NCBI RefSeq assembly: GCF_030867145.1
Contig: NC_134414.1
Location: 23,306,810 to 23,370,809 of the forward strand
Length of the DNA stretch: 64,000 nt
Source of the DNA: Opisthocomus hoazin
Taxonomy: Eukaryota > Chordata > Aves > Opisthocomiformes > Opisthocomidae
Reading direction: 5' to 3'
Part shown: piece after piece, positions 54,101-63,100 of the stretch
How positions within the stretch are numbered: position 1 is the first letter of the stretch
Layout: every line of letters starts with the position of its first letter
Notes under the pieces: model-generated
Database searches by the model: none
Told to the model about the DNA's origin: nothing
What the model saw: the letters and a program-made list of their open reading frames with translations, nothing else
Translations under genes and position numbers: made by a program

Positions 54101-57100
54101 GTTACCTGAGCCTGTCCAGATGAATTTGGGAAGGAAACAGTGGGAGAATAATTAAGGTATCTTTTCCCCTTTTCATTCCACCTGTGATGGTGTCAGTGGC
54201 AAATGGGTTTGTCCATCCCAAACAAACATCCTGTATTCAGACATCCTTTACCAGCACATAGGGATGTCCTCAGGTAACATGCAAGTGATGTGATAGATGT
54301 TAGGGCAATAAGCATCCCGAATAATTTTCACTGTGATTGAGGCAAGAGATTCTCCTGTTATCCTGCAGCCAGGACTTCATGACCACTAGTATTTTGTGGG
54401 GTGTTTGTGCTTGTTGATGCCTCATTAATTACAAATTGTTGTGGGATGGTTCCATTGGTTGTGTGTACAAGAAAACCCAAAACCTTTCTTTTTATAAACA
54501 GACAGGGAAAATACTTGAGTGAAGAGAACATCTTAATCTGTTTTCTTCATCTGAGCTCGCCTAAGGAGTTAGCTTAACTGACACACTAGAAACAATTTTG
54601 ATTTAACAGAATTTCAAATCAAAATGAACTGCAGTGGAGTTAAAAAATTGCATCTGCTTCCCATGCCGTTTCTCAATTTTAATACAGTATTCTGCCTGCT
54701 ATGCTGAACTTAGCCTACAGAGGGTGGAAGCAAAGACGGGCAGCCTTGGAGGAATACGAAAAAATTGTCTGAGGAGCCAGGGATCAGGTTAGGAAAGCTG
54801 AAGCCCTGATAGTTACATCTGGTCAGGGACATCCAGGGCAACAAGAAAAACTTCTCTAGGCATGTCGGTGATAAAAGGAAGGCTAGGGAAACTGTGGGCC
54901 CTTTCCAGAAGGAAGTGGGAGACCTGGTTACCCGGGATGTGGAGAAGGCTGAGGTACTCAACGTCTTTTTTGTCTCAGTCTTCACTGGCAAGTGCTCCAG
55001 CCACACTGCCCAAGTCACAGGAGGCAAAGGCAAGGACTAGAAGGATGAAGAACTGCCCACTGTAGGAGAATCATAGAATCATAGAAAGTTTTGGGTTGGA
55101 AGGGACCCCTAGAGGTCATCTCGTCCAACCCCCCCGCAGCGAGCAGGGACACCGCTAACTAGATCAGGTTGCTCAGAGCCCTGTCCAACCTGGTCTTGAA
55201 TGTTTCCAGGGATGGGGCCTCCACCACCTCTCTGGGCAACCCGTTCCAGTGTTTCACCACCCTCATTGTAAAGAATTTCTTCCTTATATCCAGCCTAAAC
55301 CTACCCTGTTTTAGTTTAAAACCATTACCCCTCGTCCTGTCGCTGCTGTCTCTACTAAAAAGATTGTCCCCATCTTTCCTATAGGCTCCCTTTAAGTACT
55401 GAAAGGCTGCAATCAGGTCTCCCCGCAGCCTTCTCTTCTCCAGGCTGAACAAGCCCAACTCTCTCAGCCTGTCCTCATAGGAGAGGTGCTCCAGCCCTCG
55501 GATCATTTTTGTAGCCCTCCTTTGGACCCACTCCAACAGTTCCATGTCCTTCTTGTGCTGAGGGCTCCAGAGCTGAACGCAGTACTCCAGGTGAGGTCTC
55601 ACCAGAGCAGAGTAGAGGGGCAGAATCACCTCTCTCGACCTGCTGGCCACGCTGCTCTTGATGCAGCCCAGGACACGGTTGGCCCTTTGGGCTGCCAGCG
55701 CACATTGCCGGCTCATGTCCAGCCTTTTGTCTATCAGTACCCCCAAGTCCCTCTCAGCAGGGTTGCTCTCGATCCTTTCATCCGCCAGCCTGTATTGATA
55801 CCGGGGATTACCCCGACCCAGGTGTAGGACCTTGCACTTGGCCTTGTTGAACCTCATGAGGTTCACACAGGCCCACCTCTCCAGCTTGTCCAGGTCCCTC
55901 TGGATGGCATCCCGTCCTTCTGGTGTCTCAACCATACCACTCAGCTTGGTGTCATCTGCAAACTTGCTGAGGGTACACTCGATGTCGCTGTCCATGTCAT
56001 TGATAAATACATTGAACAGCACCGGTCCCAGTACGGACCCCTGAGGGACTCCACTCGTCACTGGTCTTCCTCCGGACATTGAGCCGTTGACCACTACCCT
56101 TTGGCTGTGACCATCCAACCAATTCCTTATCCACCGAACGGTCCACCCATCAAATCCATGGCTCTCCAATTTAGAGAGAAGGATGTTGTGGGGGGCTGTG
56201 TCAAAGGCTTTACAAAAATCCAGATAGATGACATCCATTGGTTTTCCCTTGTCCACCCTTGTTGTTACACCATCATAGAAAGCCTCTAGGTTGGTGAGGC
56301 AGGACTTGCCCTTGGTGAAGCCATGCTGGCTGTCTCGAGTCACCTCCCTGGCCTCCATGTGCCTTAGCATATCTTCTAGGAGGATCTGTTCCATGATCTT
56401 CCCAGGCACAGAGGCGAGGCTGACAGGTCGGTAGTTCCCAGGGTCTTCCTTTCTACCCTTTTTGAAAAGGGGCACAATGTTTCCCTTTTTCCAGTCACTG
56501 GGGACTTCCCCTGACTGCCATGACTTTTCAAATATCATGGAGAGTGGCTTGGCAACTAGAGCAGCCAGTTCCCTCAGGACTCTGGGATGCATCTCATCAG
56601 GTCCCATGGAATTCTGTACGTTTAGGTTCTTCAGGAGGTCCTGAACCTGGTCTTCACTTACAGCTGGAGGGATTTTACCGTCCTGGTCTCCTTTATGCCA
56701 TCCATCGACTCGGGAGGGGTGAGGAGAGAGGTTGCCAGTGAAGACTGAGGCAAAAATGTTGTTGAGTACCTCAGCTTTCTCCTCATCTGCTGTTGCCAGT
56801 TTGCCGGTCTCACTCCTGAGCGGGGGTACGCTTTCTTTGACCATCTTTTTCCGGCTGACATACCTGTAGAAGTAGAGAAGAAGAAGAGAAGATCAGGTTT
56901 GAGATGATGTAAGGAACCTGAAGGTGCACAAGTCCATGGGACCTGATGAGGTGCAGCCACAGGTCTTGCAAGAACTGGCCGATGAAGTTGCTAAGCCACT
57001 GTCCATGATATCTGAGAAGTCGTGGCAGTCCGGTGAAGTTCCCACTGACTAGAAAAGGGGAAACATAACCCTCATTTGTAAAAAAGGGAAAAAAGGAAGA

Positions 57101-60100
57101 CCTGGGGAACTACAGGCCAGTCAGTCTCACCTCTATGCCTGGCAAGATCATGGAGCAGATCCTCCTGGAAACTATGCTAAGGCACCAGGAGGATGATAGG
57201 GAGGTGATTGGTGACAGCCAACATGGCTTCACTAAGGGCAAATTGTGCCTGACAAATCTGGTGGCCTTCTGCGACAGGGTTACAGTGTTAGTGGATAAGG
57301 GAAGAGCAACTGATGTAATCTAGCTGGACTCATGCAAAGCATTTGATGCTGTCCTGCATGACATCCTTGTCTCTAAATTGGAGACACATGGATTTGATGA
57401 AAGTGGATTGGACCCCTCGGTGGATAAGGAATTGGCTGGATGGTTGCACTCAAAGTTGTGGTCAACATCTCTGTGTCCAAGTGGAGACCAATAACAAGTA
57501 GCGTTCCTCGGGTCAGTACTGGGACTGGTGCTGTTTAGTATCTTTGTTGGTAACATGGGCAGTGGGATTGAGTGCACCCTCAGCAAGTTTGCTGACAACA
57601 CCGAGCTGTGTGGTGTGGTTGACAGGCCTGAGGGACAGGATGCCGTCCAGAGGGACCTTGACAGGCTTGAGAGTTGGGCCCGTATGAACCTCATGAGGTT
57701 CAACAAGGCCAGGTGCAAGGTCCTGCACCTGGGTCGGGGCAATCCCAAGCACAAATACAGGCTGTGCAGAGAATGGATTGAGAGCAGCCCTGCTGAGAAG
57801 GACTTGGGGGTGCTGGTTGATGAGAAGCTCAACATGACCCAGCAATGTGTGCTTGCAGCCCAGAAGGCCAACCGTGTCATGGACTGCATCAAAAGCAGCG
57901 TGGCCAGCAGGTCAAGGGAGGTGATTCTGCACCTCTGCTCTGCTCTGGTGAGATCCCACCTGGAGCCCTGCATCCAGCTCTGGAGCCCTCAGCACAGGAA
58001 AGACCTGGGCCTGTTGGAGCGGGGCCAGAGGAGGCCACAAAAATGAAATGAGGGCTGGAGCACCTCTGCTATGAGGAAAGGCTGAGAGAGTTGCGGCTTT
58101 TCAGTGTGGAGAAGAGAAGGCTCCGAGGAGACCTTATTGAGGCCTTTCAGTATCTGAAGGGACCTACAAGAAAGCTGGAGAGGGACTTTTTACAAGGGCA
58201 TGTGGTGATAGGGGTAATGGCTTTAAACTGAAAGAGGGTTCACTTAGATTAGATATAAGAAAATTATTTACTGTGAGGGTGGTGAGGCACTGGCACAGGT
58301 TGCCCAGAGAAGCTGTGGATGCCCCCGTCCCTGGCAGTGTTCAAGGCCAGGTTGGATGGGGCTTTGAGCAAACTGGTTTGGTGGAAGGTGTTGCTGCCCA
58401 TGGCAGGGGGGTTGGAACTAGGTGATCTACAAGGTCCTTTCCAACCCAAACCATTCTGTGATTCTATGAACTTACTGTTCTCTTTGGTTAAACCAAACCA
58501 AAGTCCTCTTTTCTCCAAAGATGATGTCTCCACCTCGAATACGAAAGACGCAGAGTCACATTTAAACACATTCTGGATTTAGTGAAGCATCTGCAGTCTT
58601 TAAAAGCATTAGCCCACTGTGCACTTTGTTACATAAACGTTTTACAGAGGAGGTAGATTACCGAACCACCTTACACGCTGATATTTTTTTTTTCCTGATA
58701 AGTAAAATGGTACTAAAAATTCTAATTTCTGTCCTTTGTGATAGTGAAGGAATTTCTGATCCAGTAGTCTCATCACTGTAATTGCAACTACTGAGAGTCC
58801 TTTAAAAAATAAATATGAAGTCATGGATTTTATGGGCCGAAGTGATATACACACAGGTAACTTTCTAAGTAGGAAGTACAGAAACACCTACAGAGTTTTA
58901 GAATCTTTTTTGCTGGATGTCACTGCCTAAAATAGGATTATTCCAAAATAAGATTAATTCTGCAGAATGTTGCATTATTCATTATTCTGTCATATAAAAT
59001 GAATAATTTTTTAAAAAATAAGTTTTATAATTTGATTCTTTTTAAAATTATTAGTGAAGGAATTAGTTCAAATTAGTTTTTATATGAAAGTTGAAGAAAT
59101 CTGAATGAACAGAACACATTATAGTTAGAATACAATAATTTAATTAAATATCCTATATATAACTCTGTGAGCATAACTTTTAAACAGATGAGAGAAAGGA
59201 ATGCACTCTAACAGATATCAGAATGTAGAGTATATTATTTATGTCTTTATATGCATAGCTCTCAGTTAATGCTGTTGCACACAGACTGAGAGGAAGATAA
59301 TGTCAGCATAATAATCCAAGTTTCAAGTATAATCTCTTTCAGAGTAAATATATTTATAAATCAGTTATTTGAAAATATATTGGCCAGCTCTGCTTAATCA
59401 GTTCCTGTTGCTTTTTCAACTGGAATCTGGAGCCATGTTCCTGCAGTCAGTTTACGTGTAGGTGTCCCCATCATCAACCCAGAGTGAGTACGCTGCGACC
59501 GGCTTCCTCGCAAGTTATGGCAATAGCATACCTTTTAAATGACAGTACAATAAGTAAATAAACAATGAGTATGTATTAATTGCAGTGAAGGTTTTCTTGG
59601 ATACAGAGAGCAATTTAGTTCAGCACTGGTTGTCCATTATTCAAAAACTTTAATTAGGAGCATGTGTTTGTATGGTTACTAGAGTAATGCAGATAGAATT
59701 CAGGTGCAGTTTGAGAAATGTCTACCTGTAGTCCTGTGATTGCAAGTGCAGTCAGGCGGATGTTAACACTCAAAGCTGTACTGTTAGTAGAGAAAAACTC
59801 TACAAAAAAGCCTTTCATCCAGAGGTTTTATTATTATCCTTTGTCCCGCTGTTACCTTTGGGGTTTTTCTATGTGTTACTTGAAAGTTAGTTTCATTCCC
59901 ATAATCCAAAAGCTGGAATGTGTATAAAATGTTTGACCAAATTATGTATGTATACTGAATAAAAACATGTAGATGAATCATCTGCAAGTAGGACTACAAA
60001 AATTAATTTCAAGATGAGATTTTAACTTCTGGCAGATCATATTGTATGGTCAGCAGAATTTTTAATAGCTGCCACATTGGCAGCCAAATCCTGTACCCCA

Positions 60101-63100
60101 TGGCAGAGTGTCAAGAAAAGCCTTGCCCCAAACGGCTCAGCAGCTAGGACATCTCCTGAGGGATGGAGCTGTGGTTTGAACTCTCTCAGGTGAAAGAAGG
60201 CATTGAAGCCAGACCTCTTGCTTCCTGAGCTGCTGTCAGACATCTCCGTGTAAGGTAGATCACCTCTTGTTCTCTTCCAGATGTACTTTAAAGTGAAAGA
60301 TGCTCCTCTTCTGCATTTTTAGGCATCCTCAGAGCATAGTGTAGTCCGTGGAGACTTGATGCTGTTTTGCATCTTAGCTTAATTTAAACTAATTGTGGGC
60401 TGCTACCAAAAGAGATGTTAACCTTCCCTTCACTCTCATTGTAGATATAATGGTCCCATAGAGGTAAGGTGAGCTGCGTTACTTTGCTGACCCATTTGAG
60501 AAGAAGCTTTCATTGGGTTAGTTTTAAATGTACCAGGAACCTGCTCCAGCACAGCCTGCTACCACTTGCCAGTGTGTGGCGGGGGATGCGATGCAGGGCA
60601 GAAAGGGCCGGGTGCTCCTTTCTGTGGTGAGGTGGGGCTAGATCGGTAGGTTTAGAGGAAATGAAAGGTGGAACTCACAGCGGCTCAAGGGAAGACTGAA
60701 CAAGTTCTTGGAGAATAAATCAGTCAATCCATTATTAAATATGAAGAGCTGCCCCCTCCCCCAAAACACATGCTTTTGGTCTACAAATTTTTGGAGGCTA
60801 GGAGATTATTCTTGGAGAGCTACCGTAAATTCTTGCTCTACTTATGATGCTCTTCCCTAAGCGTCTTGTTCTTTTGTATGGACAATAAACCAGTTTAGAC
60901 ACATCTTTAACCTAGCAAGGCATCCATATGTTTTTACTGTGTAAGCGTTAAGAGGACACTGTGCCCATTGACACTTACTCCTCATAGTTATTTTCCAGGG
61001 TGCATTTAGTCAAGGTGGGAGATACCCATCAATTAACTTGCTGCTTCTGGAAAGAACAGTCCAGCCCCCTTCAGCACTTCTTTTCCTTCCCATTCCTGGT
61101 CGTATGTTCTTGCTGCTTCCCTTGCACTACTTCTAGCATTAATCTAACCCTTGGGTGAGTTGGTTCAGTTCATTAAATGCAGTAAATAGTGTGTTTGGGC
61201 AACTGAATCAAGTCTGAAGCCTAAAAAGCTACATTTGTGTGAACAGCTACATTTGCTCACTGTAACAGCACTCAAAATTCCATTTACTGTATTGGCTCAT
61301 AAACAGAAAGAGGAGTTTACGCACCAAGGTCACATGCTGAACATCCTGCAGGCATCTTGCTGCTCAGGGTGGTCGTTTTGGGCAACAATCATAGCAATAA
61401 GTGCTTATGGAACTTCAAAGCTATGCGGGGGAGGCAGGTTTGCATACTTCACGGGTTGGATATCCGCTAGGTGGAGAGAGAAAAGAGGGGAAAATCTGGC
61501 TTCAAATTTTGGATTTACTGCTTCATTCCCTTCTTGGATGTAGCCCTAATAAAATTTATGGGTCCTAGGATGTCCAAGAAGGCTTCTGTTTTCAGTTGTT
61601 TGGTTTAGGGCAGTAAGATGCATGGGTAGCTTGTGAGTATTGTGTTGATCCCAGCCATTTTGGTTTGTCTACCGTCCTTTTTTTTTTTCCCTTCTTTTAG
61701 TTCATATGAAATCTTTCACCTTCCTCTGTTAGTATTGCTAAAACCCATGTGTTTCCCTCCTTCACGGTTGAAAACCATTGATATATATCTTCTTCCTCTA
61801 TTATTTTAATTACATCCAGTTCTTCCTTTCTGGAACCAGCCAGTTAAACCTATGAAGATTCTTTGACTAGTTCAGTCTTACCCTAGAGTAGTTTCTGCTG
61901 TATTTTTCCTGTCTTTGCATCTCCTTACTGCTTCTTCCAACTTCATTCATTATTTTGTAAATTACTTGTATTCCGTGGCACAAGCCTCTGTGTCTACTCC
62001 TATCTTACTCTTTCTCTCCCTGTTAAACATTTTGTATTCTCCTCTAAACTGTCCTCAGAATGTTTTCATCCACACCACCTTTGAAGCTCAGCACTCACCT
62101 CCTTGTTGCGCCGACCTTTCCAAAGCCTGCTGAAGTCAAGACGTGGCCCTTCTGTAATTTCGCAGCCCTTGGGCTGAGCCCCCCCAATCAGACCTGCTGA
62201 TTTCTTTCAGTTTCTTCAAATCCTGAGTTAAGCTTTGACTCCTCCCATGAAACCTGTCAGTGGGAATTGATCCAAGGGAGGCTGATGTACATTAAAATAG
62301 GTTTTCTTTGGTTTGAAGTTTCAGCTGTAATCTATGTCTTGTAAACTTATTAACTGTTTGACATGTGACTGTATGTATTGGATCTTTCTTGGAGCAGAGA
62401 CATTGTCTCCAATTCAGGGCTGAGTAAACTGAAGTTTGCCGTAGCACTTACAGAGAAATAAAAGTTTGTCATCTTTGTGGAAGGTTTGGGTTTCTGTTTG
62501 TTTTTTTAAGGTAGTAACAATATTTATAAAAAGAACCTTTATAGTAAATAAGACAATGGAAATGTATCGCCAAGTCCAGACTTTGTAATGAATGTTTGCT
62601 GAATGAAACCCATTTTTCATCCTTACGGATGGCGAACTTGTAATAACAGCATTGTTTCGTGTTGTAAATGAGCATGTTTGTGTTTGGCTGCATGGCACAT
62701 CCCGCCTTGTAAATATACTAAGCCAAACATGAAACATTTTCTCCTAGGAGAAAAAAGATGCATAAAAATTTGTTGTAGCAGGCAAGATTGAAAGCTTGCC
62801 ATGAATGTGAAAAAGAGATTCAGAGGTGAACAGAATATTTAAAGTGTCTGGAATACTGCTGTGGCAAGAGAATGTTAATCTGACGTGGTCTGGGCACGAG
62901 GCAGCCCTCAGAGCCGACACATTCCTTGGGGCCCCGCTGCAAACTGAGCTGCCAGTGCAGTGTTTACAGCGAGACGCAGGGCCGGGATGGTCTGTGTGCA
63001 TGAACATGCCTAATATACTCTGCTAATTAAAAGCAAAGCTAGTGTTGTATTTAACCCTGACAGCATTCAACAGGTGGATCATACCAATATATTAGTAAGC

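Noticed and set aside
57320..57973. 217-codon minus-strand frame inside the outer CR1
   Set aside because: Antisense shadow of the plus-strand CR1 ORF2; no independent protein similarity.
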